A stretch of 64,000 bases of DNA, taken from positions 58,689,946 through 58,753,945 of the forward strand of contig CM063110.1 in the NCBI GenBank assembly GCA_031841125.1. The letters run 5' to 3'. Numbering within the stretch: the first letter of the stretch is position 1; every line of letters begins with the position of its first letter. This DNA comes from Acanthococcus lagerstroemiae. Its lineage: Eukaryota > Arthropoda > Insecta > Hemiptera > Eriococcidae. Shown here in pieces: positions 12,301 to 24,170 of this stretch. A program made the translations under genes and the position numbers. Below the pieces are notes generated by a model that ran no database searches, was not told the DNA's origin, and was given only the letters and a program-made list of their open reading frames with translations.

Positions 12301-14473
12301 TATGAAAAAAACCCTACCACTCTCCTATGACATAGGTAGAAAATAACGTTATAAAAGATTTATTTTCGTGTCAATCAAATTACCTTCTAGGGACTAGTTG
12401 TTTCTTTACCTTTTTTGAAACTTACCAATCACATTTTTTTAAATTTTAGCGTACTTGTAGTTCAAAGTTATAAAATTTGCAGTTCTTCCCAACAAGTATG
12501 GCGATTTTTCCAACATTTAGTTTCTTTCGGAAATTTAATAAAATCTTGACGTAGCAGTTTCAAAGTTTGGAGCCTTAAGGTTTGCGCCCAACATTTAAAA
12601 TCTCTTACATTATTCCCTTTGTGTATTTTGGTTAAAAAGTTTTGGGCTTTAGTTTTGAAATCGTTCATATTCTCTTATTGATCGTAATTTTTCTAAATTT
12701 TTATTTAAACCCGCTAACTTCTTCATAAGAGCTTTTCGGCTTGTATAATTTACCTAGTTGAAAAACCCCTTTCAAACAGATAAAAATTCAAGATTGACAT
12801 TCAGAATTACTAGATTTGAAATTTTATTTCATTTTAACAATAAATGTCCTGCTTCCGCTGAATGCCAAATTTAATAAGATGGGGAAAACCTTCATTCTAA
12901 AAGACAATGTTTAATTTTGCCTTTTCTCCCGGTGAACGATTTCAAAACTTCATTTTTCCTATGCTTCCTCGAACTTTTTTTGTTTTCTCTTTTTTTTTTT
13001 TCTTTCCTTCTTGGGAAAGCTTAAAATGGGGCCAGGTCATTCCCTGCTTAAACCCTTTTTAAAATTTAGTGGAGAAGCCCCGTCCTAAAAGGGTGGTATC
13101 TGTTTTGATCCCCCTTTCGGCCAAAAATTTTTCTATAATTCCCTTAGTTTGGAAAACATCACCAAGTAAATAAAGTTTCAAAATTCTTTTAATTTTGGTT
13201 AAAAATTTTTTTAAAAACATGCAAGAAAATAAATCAATTTCGCAAACTAACAAAACTTGGTCCGGTCCTATTAAATAATTTTTTTTCTCCTTTTTAATTA
13301 ATTTAAATAAAAAATTGAAAAAATTTTTTATTGGGTTTTAGAGCGAAAAAATTTCCGCCGATTTTCAAAGGATCTCATGGAAAGAGGCCAACATGGAAAT
13401 AGGTTATTTTTATTTTATTCGGAAAAATTGGTTTCTCCATGTAACAGAGCATGTGAGAAAAGACTTCCATGGTACATTATGGGAAAGCTTTCCGTGGAAA
13501 TTAAAAATATTTTCAGATTTTTTTTAGAAGAGAAAGAAAAATGTTTTTCTCGGTTCCCCAATCTTTCCTCATGGGTTAAAAATTTTTTGTCTGTAAGTAT
13601 TTTAAACTGGACTTAAGCTTTTAAAGGTTCTAATTTCCCAACGAATTTGTGTGAAATTGAGTTCCCATTAGGAAAACGGTTTGGAATGTTCCCAACAAAA
13701 GGATTACATCAACCATTTGAGGAGAAAAGGGTAAATTTTAGGTTTTTCTAAATTGGTTGGAAGGAGACCGTTTCCATGTATGTAGTCGGCGGTGGTTTTT
13801 GAACTCTTTAAAATTCCTCCCAATCGGGGAAGAGGAACCAGCATTAGGGGGCAGATTTCGATGTGTTCTAATTGAAAATTAGTGCAAATTGAAGCAAAAT
13901 ATTTTTTTTATCGATATCGGTGATGCGAAAATAAGGGGGGAGGTATCTTTTCCTAAAGGTAAACGATATGGTTATCTGGAAATTTTTGCACCTTAAAAGG
14001 GGGGTTTTTTTGGGGGTTTAAAAGTTGGGCCCCCCGGGAAAAAATTTTTTTCCTTTTTAAATTTTTTGGGGTTTTGGAATTCCCGGGGGGACTTTTTGGA
14101 TTTTTTTTCCCCCCGGGGGTTTTTTTTCCCTTTTAAAATGAAAATTGGGTTTTAAACGGGCCATTTTAAAAAGGGGGAAAAACGGAAAAACTTAAAAAAA
14201 AAGGGGTTTCCCCTGAAAAAAAGAGCCCATTTGACAAAAAAAATTTTTTTTGTGGGAAAAAAAAAAGGGAAAAAAATTTTTGGGGGGGGGGGGGGGGGAA
14301 GGGGGGGGGGAAAAAAAAGGAAAAGAAAATTCCCAAAATTTTTTTCCCCCTTTTTTTGTTGGCCCAAAAAATTTTTTGGGGGGTTTTTGGAAAAATTTAA
14401 AATTTTAAAATTAATTTCTTTTTAAAAATTATTTTCCCAAAAAAGGGGGGGAAAAAGGGGGTTGTTGAAAAAC

Positions 14474-14507
<34 letters not shown>

Positions 14508-14618
14508 TTAAAAATTTTTTCAACCGTTTGAGGTAGTCCCCCCCTTTTTTTGGGGAAAAAAAAGGGGTTTTTTAAATAGGGGAAAATTTTTTAAATTTTT
14601 AAAAGGGGGAAAAAAGAA
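6366..14618. other. Homopolymer-distorted block, probable low-quality consensus
   Basis: From about 6366 the texture changes sharply: successive short runs of a single base (TTTT, GGGG, AAAA, CCCC) replace ordinary sequence. It is strongest at 6366-9480 and 13000-14618 and milder in between. Extremes are a 17-base G run at 14282-14298, a G run at 14301-14310 and a 28-base T run at 14475-14502. Normal texture returns at once near 14619. Open frames here are lysine- and phenylalanine-rich and meaningless. This looks like unpolished read sequence placed in a gap. I see no gene or repeat that can be trusted in it. Confidence 0.75.
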
Positions 14619-16412
14619 TGCGACACGTGCAACTCAAGAGTATCATCTTCGAAGCCATGTGCCTTCATTGTCTGTGCCACTGGTAAGGTCGTGCTTGAAA
14701 TCAAGTCCACTCCCTAGCCTACATTCCCAATTGTGGTTATGTATTGGTGACCACGGCGCACCCAGATTTTATGTCACAGTTTGAGGACAATAATAGGAAA
14801 TTCCCAATCAGTATTCAGTTCTTTGGATACAGTCTTTGGTCGTGCTGTAGCTTCTTCAAAATTCTATTTTGGGTGACCGGCTGTTCTGCCGGTATTCCAG
14901 AATAAAAAATTGTGTCGATTGAATGTTTGCATTCTGCGACTTCTTAGATGTTTGTCTGCGGCGAATCCGGTGTATAAATGCAGCAGGGTGTTGAAAAATA
15001 ACGCCGAGTTTTATGCTGTCTCATGGACGACTTACTCCACTGGTGGTTACTTTTTTGAATATCATCCGGAACAGTTCGTCATGTACACGAGCTCGTTGAA
15101 AGACGAGGCAGCTGCGCCATGTACAGGTGATCGGCAAGTTTCCATGTGGGGATTATTTCAAAATTTAGTTAGTGTTAGTACCTGCGAGTTGTTTTTGAAG
15201 TCACGACGAAAGAAATGAATTTTCTGCGCGTTCGAAAATGCTATTTCATTCAGGGATGTGATTATGGTCGGGTAGTAGGCACGGTTCTGCCTTTCTAATA
15301 CTTCATATAGTTGTCGGTTAGTATAGTTCGTGGCTAATTCGTCATGGATTCGGCCCCATGTTCGAACTAGGAACATCTGAACCACAGGTGCGGGTTGTGT
15401 AGTTACCTCTCTTGGTGGAATGGTGGACCCGTGATTCCATCGATGGGGGTGGGAGGCGATCTACAGAAAATTCTAATTCCTCCAACTGAAATGTAAAGAG
15501 AACTATCGGACTGATTTCGAGTGTTTCTTAATGAGTTAAATTAGGCTGTTTCTCGGAAGAGAAACTGCTGTTATCGACTTATCGTACAGTCCCGTCTCTC
15601 GAAAGTATTATACGTGCATTATCTCGTTCTCATTCAGTGCTATTATCGATCTGTTATCTCGTTATCAGGCTGCTTATACTTGTATTATCCCAACTATTAC
15701 TTAGTTTTGCTTTGTCCTGCATAAGTTATCTCTCACCGATCTATTTTGTCACCTTGGCAACGAAACACATCTTTCATCTGTTACTTATAACAAAAAAAAA
15801 CCGCCATCACTGAAGAACAGTTATGGAGAACCCTGCTGCCAAGTATGTACATACATCACATCTCAACACGAAAACGCGGCCCCGTAGCTCAGGCCCTGGA
15901 ATCCATTCTGGGGTTTTGCATCCCGAGGGCATGCTTTGGGGCAGCATCCTTCTGTCCTCATTTAAAACTTCGAATTGGTTCAGCCCCATACGTTTCTCAT
16001 TGGATTATGTTCCATACTTATTTGAAAATTCTTCTAAACCATTGTTACGGACTGCATAGTTAGATAGTCAACTTTTTCGGTAGGATGATAGCTGATTCAA
16101 GACTCCGTGAATAGAGGGAGGGGGCAATATAAACAAAATACAAATTTATTCGTAAAAAAGAATTGCTCAGATTGATTTTTGTGTCTGGTGTGCATTTCCA
16201 CAGTTTTGTGATGAGTAGAATTTGGCTATTTCTGGGGAATCAAGAAAATGCGAAAAGGTTCAGCCCCATACCATGCTCTGTGGGTTCTTGAAATTCCAAA
16301 TTTTGTCCTCGAATCGATTTTATTCGTGTAAGAATCGTGATTGTTCAGATATGACCTGTGAAATCGATTCTTACCGATCTACAATATTGTGGTCAGTTTA
16401 GAGCACTATACA
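14619..16412. other. Stretch with no recognised gene
   Basis: Ordinary-texture DNA. A 75-codon minus-strand frame (15158-15385) and a 102-codon plus-strand frame (14910-15218) are open, but neither shows a family I recognise, and neither has clear splice borders. The motif GGTTCAGCCCCATAC occurs twice (near 15978 and 16257), suggesting a small local duplication. Confidence 0.5.
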
Positions 16413-16544
16413 CACAAGTGCGGCAATACGCCATTTTGGATTCAATTGTGCCCGTGGATGCCGAATGCAGCTATGCGGAGTGTACCGCGTAGTCAATTCA
16501 GCATCGACGGGCTCAGCTGGATCTGGCGTATTGCTGCATTCGTG
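16413..16544. mobile_element. Palindromic MITE, family P1, copy 1
   Basis: Arms begin CACAAGTGCGGCAATACG and, from the right, CACGAATGCAGCAATACG, so almost the whole 132 bp can fold into a hairpin. The core carries ATGCCGAAT, CTATGCGGAG and ACCGCGTAGTCAATTC, shared with the copies at 42577-42712 and 55364-55504. Non-coding. The flanks contain TATA/TTTA but no firm target duplication. Confidence 0.75.
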
Positions 16545-16842
16545 TTTACAAGTGATTTAGTCAGTTTAAGGAAAACATACTCGAAGTCCGTGAGATTGAT
16601 ATGAATTTTCTTCCAGTTTTCGAAAAAGAGCTGCAATACCTGTGATTTTGATGTAGAATGTCACGCAAATCAATTGTCTGACGGAAATAATTTAAGTTAT
16701 ACGAATCTATGTTCTCAGTTTTCATTTTTTGAAGCTTCTGAACATTTTCGTTTCCCATTTCGGGTATATTCTTCCAAAACCGGTCACAGTTTTTGATTCC
16801 GATTTGATAAACTTCTGGCGATTCAAGAAACGGTTTTTCGAC

Positions 16843-16941
16843 TCAGGCCCACTTTCTCAATCTCTAGTCAAAAATCTAGTCAGCTAACCTTTAGTAACCG
16901 CTAGATAAGCGCTAACTAGAGATTGGGAAAGTGGACCTCAG
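16843..16941. mobile_element. Tiny palindromic MITE (about 99 bp)
   Basis: The left arm reads GGCCCACTTTCTCAATCTC and the right arm, reversed, GGTCCACTTTCCCAATCTC, followed on both sides by TAGT. The middle repeats CTAG-containing motifs. Such a short foldback is non-coding and would need an enzyme in trans. Confidence 0.65.
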
Positions 16942-18679
16942 AAGAATAAATTTGTCAATGGAGCAGAAGTCCACAGTGAAGATTGAAATTTCTGATTTCT
17001 AATTTTAATGCTGTTGCTAACCTTCTATGCTACGAGCAAGCTCTGAAAACGATTATTGTCCCCAAAAAGAGAGCTAGGATGTTCTACCAACTTTCTGTTT
17101 TCATGCGAGAAATTATCGAGAAAATTGAAAGTATGTTTTAGTCGCTGATTTCGAATATTTCATCAAAATTGTGAGCCTATCCCGATTTGGGCCACAAATT
17201 CCACATTTTAAACTCGAAATAGTCAAAATTGAATTGCCTTAAGAAATCCGACCGAGTATCAAAATAGCATTTTTTTGGAGGGGGGATTTTTGACATTTAA
17301 CATTTCATCAGATTTTTGTTCCGAACCCAGATCGGGGTCAGGAATTTGAATTTCAAGCATGAAATCAAGAATTGGCGATCGAGTTTAGTCTGATGAGAAT
17401 GTTTGGTATTAATAATTTTATGAAACCTATACTTGGTTGGTATTTTCGAGTGTTTCAGTCATGTCAGTTTTACCTCTCAAGGATGAACTTTTGATTTTGA
17501 GGACCCAAATCAGAACTGGATCGAAAATCTGATGGAATATTGGAGTGCCTATTTCAACACGTGGCTTATTAGAATGATTTCCGTTTTGCTTATACTAAAT
17601 TTGAAATTGAAATTTTGAGGCGCAAGTTTTGTTGTTTAAAGATCTTCATGTATCTTGGATCAGGCCGTCTTCGAGTTCTGAAAAATGTAAAAAAAAAATG
17701 CACCTTCCCTCCCCCCCCCAAAAAAAAAATGGATTTTCACATTTGAAGCCCGAATCTTTCTTATTTTTCAACCGTTCGAACAGTTCTCATGTATGTGGTA
17801 ATTTACAACGGCAGCTGTGTACAGATGCACGTGAAATCCAGAATCTAATTTTTCCGACTTGTGGTAAATCTTCCAGGGCTGCATCACATCTATTTTTTAG
17901 GTTCCTAGATTATTTGTATTTCCTGTTTCCCTATCAAACGTAATTATGAACTGGTGAGACGGAACATCCCTCCTCCCAGGAAGGGTTTTGCCTCATAAAA
18001 CAGATGATCTGCTGATCCATTCTCTCACCCAGAATAACTGTTTACGCTGTTTGGCTCGTCGGGTTTTGTTTTATTTATTATTTTGGCGTATCCTCGTATC
18101 AGCAGAAAGTTATGGCTGCCCCCTGCCCTCATTCATGTTTTAAGTGGAAATGTTCCATTTCACCGCACCTGACTTCCAGTAATTGTTTAGAAACTATCAG
18201 TAATGCTGATAATTACATAGAAAAACTAGCGACAGTTTGGTACTACATTTCTGTTAGAAATTGTTATCGACTGTACTTGTAGTTATTTATTGCTGCTGGT
18301 ACTATTTTTTTTTAAATCCGAGGAGTTGGTAAAATGGGTATAAGTCGGTCTCGCGTTAAAAATGAAATGAATGCAAAAAATTCTTTGCGAATCGCGTTTG
18401 GCCTGGACATTTTGTCGCTCCTCAAGGAAGCCACTGGCAAAAAAGATGGCAGGATTCAGATCTTACTGCATTCAAGGTACGTCGTCGTTGTTTTGTAAGG
18501 AAACCTAATGTGGTGTGGAAATGCTCAAAACTCTTATTTATGTAGTCTTCAAGGTTAAATACATCATCTGTTAGGATCATTGGATGAAAAGTGTGACTAT
18601 TTCCGTAATTGACTATTTTTTGTAGACATATTGATACAGTGTTTGCGCATGGTTAGATAGAGAATGAAAAACGTATATA
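16942..18679. other. Stretch with no recognised gene
   Basis: Unremarkable AT-rich DNA with a C run and A run near 17709-17730. A 104-codon plus-strand frame (17629-17943) crosses those runs and has no recognisable domain, so I do not treat it as a gene. Confidence 0.5.
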
Positions 18680-18689
18680 ACTTTGAGCA

Positions 18690-18795
18690 CCCGCGGACTG
18701 GCTAGGGAATTGTAAAGGGAGAATACTGGTTGGGGCCCGCAGTCCAAGGGGCCCGGCTGGGGATTTTCCTATTCCCCCCAGCCAGTCCGCGGTTG
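18690..18795. mobile_element. Palindromic MITE flanked by a 10 bp direct repeat
   Basis: The arms contain CCGCGGACTGGCTAGGG and its near-reverse complement ending CCAGTCCGCGG. The sequence ACTTTGAGCA flanks the hairpin on both sides (18680-18689 and 18796-18805). A target duplication of 8 to 10 bp would suit hAT or another cut-and-paste group. The ends are not perfectly symmetric (right end has extra TTG), so the true border may differ by a few bases. Confidence 0.65.
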
Positions 18796-18805
18796 ACTTT
18801 GAGCA

Positions 18806-21021
18806 GCGATTTATACGTTGACTGAAATCTCACGGATCCGAGAGAAGTGCCAAAAATTCCACAGCACAGTTTCACATAATTTCTCGCGATATCTGAGGTA
18901 CAAAGTACATTGTCTGTAACCCAATAGAGCGGAAACGACAGCATTCCTTATATGATAGTGAAGACGTATGAGGCAACATCGATTTCAGTGTTTGTTCGAG
19001 GGAATATGTTGACTAACTGGAGTACGCATCACTTAGAAGTTTCTATACCTCAGTCCTGACCAATTTTTGATTGACCGAAAAATTATCTAGTTGTGTCTTC
19101 TAGTCTAAAACTTTCTGACTTTCTGACGTGGTTGATCGGCTATCTCGTGAACAAGATCCACTAATAATAGTGGTATTTCTCGGCAATTATAAAAAATGTG
19201 TCGAAATTTGGACGAAAACTTCTCTCTTGTTAAAAAAGAAACATTTTCCTTGAGTAATGTCATATTTTTGATAAGGGAATTGAATTAATCAATGATAAGG
19301 GATTGTTGCCGAACTCGGCGCAAATGGGAATTGTGTGCAGTGAACTATAGCTGATTGAAATGACGTCATTCAAAAAAAAAGAATTGTAACCACGTTTTGC
19401 CTTTTCTCCATAAAATGTTGTTCAATCTGGGAAGCCTGCTTTCTTATTGCTGATATTAACGAAAATGAAATTCGACAAAATTCTGTATTATATAGTCGGT
19501 GTTACGAAACGAAACACCTCAAACAAAAAGCAGAGAAGTGATGGAAACAAACGTATTTACAGAATGGAAGATCAAACGTACTCTTCATTGGTTGTGAGTA
19601 CAGCAAATTAATTTTTGTAATCCGTTTCGGGAAAAGGCAGCCGAAGTGGGAAAAATCGATTTTGATTGACTTGGTGGAATTTAGGGCTTTCGTACGAAAT
19701 ATTTTAAGACCATTTAGAAGGTTCTAGCTTAAAAAGAACCAACACATCTAAACGTTTTGGTTTGTATAAAGTTGTAGTTGTGGCTGTTTTACCGTTTTAA
19801 AACTCAAAAGTAGTGCAGTATTGAAGAAAATTGGAAATAATCCAGGAAAATTGTGGGAAATAGCCAAATATTCTTGAGTATGCTCTAAGAAGGCAAAAAG
19901 TATGTCAAAATATGCTTTTAGGGATTCCAAAAATATGCTCTGAAAAGGGGTCAAACTTGCGCTTGTAATATGCTTCTATTATTGTCTCAAATATACTGAA
20001 ATATTCTCTGAAAATCCCAAAATATGCCCTATCAGAATAGTGATATGGGTATCTATCATTTGAAGGGGGAAATCGGGAGATGACAGATGCGAATCAGGAT
20101 TCGAAAGTGTAATGATAAGACTTAGACTTTCAGATTTCATTTCGGATTTCGATGAATGGAACTTCGACTTTTCGGCTTTCAACTTTTCCATTTTTTCCAT
20201 TTCTCTTTCAACTAATACAATTAGCTAAGCATCTCTGCAATTCAGTTTTCTGACTTTAGGAAGGTCAGTACTTAACTTCCCCATAAGCAACTAGCTGAAT
20301 GCTGGACGCTGCATAATTAGAAAAACGCAGTGTTACGAATGTTATAATTGATTTTCTGAGAGAAAATGAAATGTGACATACGTACTACTTTTTCCCTAGC
20401 CATCGTGAATAGGCATCCACCAGTAATTGAACAATAAAGAATTGAGACCCCAATTTGATTTAATTTATTGTATATCGAATAGGACAAAAAATAACAAACG
20501 AACAATTTCGATGACCATGACTGAAAATAAATGATTTAAATGTCTGTTAGACACTTTAATACTATATACTACACCCCTCCACCAAAAAATCCACGAACAC
20601 TGATGAATGTAGGTCAACACTACTAAAAAATTACCCCCCCCCCCCACAAAAAAATCCAGCGACGTCACTGCACGAGTGGCATACGACATTTCACTGTACA
20701 AACGGCGATAAAATTTTAGAAAAGTGCGGTAAACCAGAAGAGAGTGGCGAAAGTGGTGCACGATTCCAAATAGTGGTGAAGAGAGGATAAGTTGGAACAA
20801 AGTGGGTTTTTGAGGAAAAAACTGCGCAATCCCCACACTGCGATTGTTACGGGTGTCGTCTGCAACAACTGATATTCCCGATGGCCTTCCTGACCCCACT
20901 TGTCCAGGGGACATTCGAGGGAGATTCTTTCTCTGCCCCTATTCAAGAGACGTTCGACAGATTTTCTAAAATTTTAGGGAATCTCCGGAAATTTTGAGAG
21001 GATTCTCTCATTCTCATATTA
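18806..21021. other. Stretch with no recognised gene
   Basis: Between about 19860 and 20035 the motif AATATGC or AAATATGC recurs with slight changes, a pattern often left by decayed hAT-type repeats. A C run lies at about 20634-20645. A 149-codon minus-strand frame (20465-20914) is open but runs through the C run as glycines and shows no family. Confidence 0.45.
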
Positions 21022-21220
21022 CTCTCAACCCGAGCCCTGGAATCCGCCCTTTCGAGCATTACCTCAGAGACGTCAAGGAGGCTGCTGGGACTGTCTTAGC
21101 TCTCTTCTCTTGTGGCCGAAAAACCGGCCTAGGTCACAATGTAGCGAGCTGCTACGTGGGCTCGAACCCAGGACCTCCGAATTCCGAGACAAGCGCGCTA
21201 TCCACTCGACCAACCAAGAC
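21022..21220 (-). mobile_element. tRNA-derived SINE with intact Pol III boxes
   Basis: On the minus strand the head begins near 21220. It carries an A-box-like TGGTCGAGTGG (21202-21212) and a B box GGTTCGAGCCC (21158-21168), the internal promoter of RNA polymerase III. The body continues to about 21022 and matches the headless copy at 3471-3613. It is non-coding; spread would use a LINE reverse transcriptase. It could in part be a true tRNA pseudogene, but the repeated body favours a SINE. Confidence 0.75.
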
Positions 21221-21229
21221 ACCTAATTT

Positions 21230-21305
21230 GCCCGGGTAGCTCAGTTGGTAGAGCACATGCCTCTCAGCTGTATGCAAATCTGATTTCAAGAGGGTTGGCG
21301 ACACT
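21230..21305 (+). pseudogene. tRNA-like sequence (degenerate tRNA or SINE head)
   Basis: The plus strand reads GCCCGGGTAGCTCAGTTGG followed by TAGAGC, a textbook tRNA 5' half with a D-arm and A box (21237-21248). An anticodon-stem-like pair (CATGC with GTATG) follows, but its loop is 9 bases instead of 7. The expected B box is degraded (near 21288-21300). So it is not a working tRNA gene by eye. It starts 9 bp from the divergent SINE head at 21220. Confidence 0.6.
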
Positions 21306-21769
21306 GATACAGCGCGACGAATTAATTTGGCATGCGTTTAGAACACTTGAGCAGATCAGTTTTCGACGAGGATATTTGATGGCCCATTACACCCCGGAGT
21401 CGTCGTACTGAGCATGTTGCGCATTCGCACCGAAAAACGACGACGACGACGAAAAAAAAAAGCAGTAACACAGAAAAGAGTAGGGGGAAAAAAAGTAGGA
21501 GAAAAGCCTATAAACTTTCCAACTGCTGTCATATTCTCACACGGTGGCTCGGAAAAACATACACACACTTCATTATACATTTTCATTCGGATTGTCGAAG
21601 AGAAGCCGAAGCGTTCACGACGCTATTGTAAAGGGGTGGGGCGAGCGTGTACAAGACGACCTTGAAAGTTTTCGCATTTTCCGCCAGCGCCGAACATGCC
21701 TTTTATATAATAAATAATAACCTTTGTTAGGATGTTTGGAATACCACAGAGCAAAATGATTACGTCGGG

Positions 21770-22470
21770 TTAGTGGGATTACAGCGACGCTCTCAGCGAG
21801 CGGCGGCGCGGCGCTCGCACACCACTCACGCGGTCGAAGGAGGAAGAGAACGATTACATTTCCCGTGAAAACCGCGACCGCGGCTCTTATCGATTTTCGT
21901 CGCTTTCGCCTTCCCGCGCCCTTCGCAGGCCGTATTTCGGGTACGTGACCCTCTCAGCTCGGTTCTTTTCGTCCGCAGCGTGTACATAATTCGTATAAAA
22001 TCCAGATTTGTTTTCTAATTGTTCGCCGCCGCCTACCTACCCCGGCGCAAATGCAAATCGTTTTTCCGGCTTAAGGTGTACTTTTCGACTTTCCGACTGA
22101 CTCTCTCGTCTTCTCGCTCGTCTTCGCCGCGGTGCATCAACGAGGTGGCGGCGGCGGCTACACCGGCATCTTCGTGCAGCCCGAGTTTGCCAGTTTGGCC
22201 TGGGCGAAGAGCAGGGGGTGCAAAGCGCTACATATTCTCTCGGCAAGTTACATCGTGCGGATGAAGTGAACACCGGGTTTGAAAGCTCCGCCGCCGCTGG
22301 AGCGAAAGCTCTCGCAATTTTGCCGGTCGACGCGACGTATACGCGGTGTTCGCGTGGTTCCATTTCGCGAGACCGGGGATAGCTGTACGTTAATTCGTTT
22401 GCGACCTTTTTTAGACCACTTTACGAAAAAGAAAAAAATGTTTTTCACTCGCTGGCCCCTTCTTTGACCA
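21770..22470. promoter_or_regulatory. CpG-rich patch, candidate promoter or 5' exon
   Basis: GC content and CG dinucleotides rise sharply here relative to the AT-rich surroundings (for example GCGGCGGCGCGGCGCTCG near 21800). Several frames are open on both strands, which GC-rich DNA gives by chance. In insects such patches often mark promoters and 5' untranslated exons. I found no start codon context, TATA element or splice donor that I would defend, and no link to the exons at 54-61 kb. A GC-rich transposon fragment is the alternative. Confidence 0.3.
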
Positions 22471-22703
22471 CCCGGATGACTCTCGGTCGTACAGGTGACT
22501 TCATTCTCTAGTGTGGGCGTGTCGGGTCAGTTATGAATGAGAGCCCCCCCTTTTTTACAACATACCCAGGCTGACCACTCGGTCACTTTTTTCACCCTAA
22601 GTCACCTTTGGTCACTTGTTTGAAATGTGGTCGCGAAAGTCACTTTCTCTCTATGTACTAAAAAAGTAAAATCCGCCGCCACCGCGGGAAAAAACGCACT
22701 GCG

Positions 22704-23190
22704 GGTTGCCTATCTAAAAATCCGAAAAATTGCAGGGGCAGATCAGCTACTTTCAAGGACATAATCTGTTCTAATATAAAAGATCTCCAAGTTTTAAGAC
22801 ATAACCGACATAATAAGACATAAAAAGACATAAAATGACATAATTACCCATAATCTTCAAGATAACAAGTCGCTGCAGGTTGCCTACCCGGCCCCTTAAT
22901 TACTCAATTTTCCAGGGGTAGCGGTTGCGGAGGAAGCTCCTGAAGGGGGAGGAGAGCCCTTGGAAAATTGCAGGGGCAGATCAACTACTTTCAAGGACAT
23001 ACTCGGTTCTAACATAAAAGATCTCCAAGTTGTAAGACATAACTGACATAATAAGACATAAAATGACATAATTACCCATAATCTTCAAGATCACAATTCG
23101 TTGCAGGTTGCCTACCCAGCCCCTCAATTGCTCAATTTTCCAGGGGTAGCCTACCCTCAGGAGGGGGTTCATGGTTGAGAAGGGAACTTC
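22704..23190 (+). repeat. Two-unit tandem repeat, about 239 bp period
   Basis: Each unit holds TTGCAGGGGCAGATCA, then AGATCTCCAAGTT, a cluster of GACATAA motifs, ATAATCTTCAAGAT, CAGGTTGCCTACCC and CAATTTTCCAGGGGTAG. The motif ATTGCAGGGG starts at 22729 and again near 22967. GACATAA itself iterates inside each unit, giving repeats at two scales. The surrounding DNA (22560-22640 and 23525-23580) is rich in GGTCACTTTT, so the tandem may lie within a larger decayed element. Confidence 0.75.
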
Positions 23191-24170
23191 TGAAGGGGGG
23201 AGGGCCCATGTGGGGGCGTGGGCTGTGGACGAAGATGAAGGCCCTGGGTGGGGCTAATCAAAAAAGTCACTATTTAAAAAATTTCCTTTAAAAAAATATT
23301 AAAAATGCTCATTTTAACTATTATTAATTTATCGAGAGAAAAAACTGAAAAAAGTATTTCTTCAATCTGATATGTGATATAAGTATACAAGACAAGTGTG
23401 CGTGAGTAGAGTGTGTGATGCTGCGAAAAACTTGTGATGTATGTTTTTTTTCAAGACATGAGAGCCGAAGATTACATAAAGTCTGAATGAGAATAATTTT
23501 TCGTCGAAAATATGGGAATTATGGTGATTTTTTGGTCACTTTTCGGTCACTTTTTTCACGGAATTGGTCACCATTTTCAGAGAAAATTTGAGTGGTCAGA
23601 AATTCCACTTTCAACTTCAGACGAACTACCAATTAAAAAGTCCAACATAAAAAGAATCTTTTTAAACTCTGACGCTTTTGAACCACAAAAAAAAAATCAA
23701 TAAACAACCAATAGATAATAATAATAATAATCTTCTATGTATCTTCTATATAAAAGTGAATGTTTGTCTGTTTGTTTGAGTGTTTGTTCGAGGTTGGCGG
23801 GTGAACCGTAAGAGCTGGAGGATTCGAACTTTCTAGATATGTTCGTATGAATCCGGAATAGGTTTTAAGCTATAAAAGAGTTTCGGCACCCCAATTAAGA
23901 GGGGGTCACAAAATTTTGTCCCCTGTGGGCCCCTAATTTTTTTTTCAACTTGAACTTCTTAGAATTGTTTTACATCGAACTTCTTCACACTCTGTTAAAG
24001 TTTGGTGGCTGTAACTGTCTCCCTTCAGAAATTATTGGGGGGTTGAAATTCTGAAATTTCTAAGATGAGCTCAAAATGCCTTATTATTACGTTCACAACT
24101 GATTTAATGTGGTCTTTATGCCTTGTAATGACGACACGTGGGTCGTCCAAAATTCTTTCGTTTGCAAACA
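23191..24170. other. Stretch without genes; short ATA microsatellite and a decayed repeat
   Basis: An (ATA)n tract lies at about 23717-23733. From 23745 the sequence TATAAAAGTGAATG then GTTTGTCTGTTTGTTTGAG resembles a motif widespread at ends of arthropod dispersed repeats, so 23735-23960 may be such a fragment; I could not confirm its class. Confidence 0.4.

Noticed and set aside
20465..20914. 149-codon minus-strand frame
   Set aside because: It passes through a C run as a glycine tract and shows no known domain or splice signals.
21230..21305. Functional tRNA gene
   Set aside because: The 5' half is good, but the anticodon loop is too long and the T-arm/B box is degraded.
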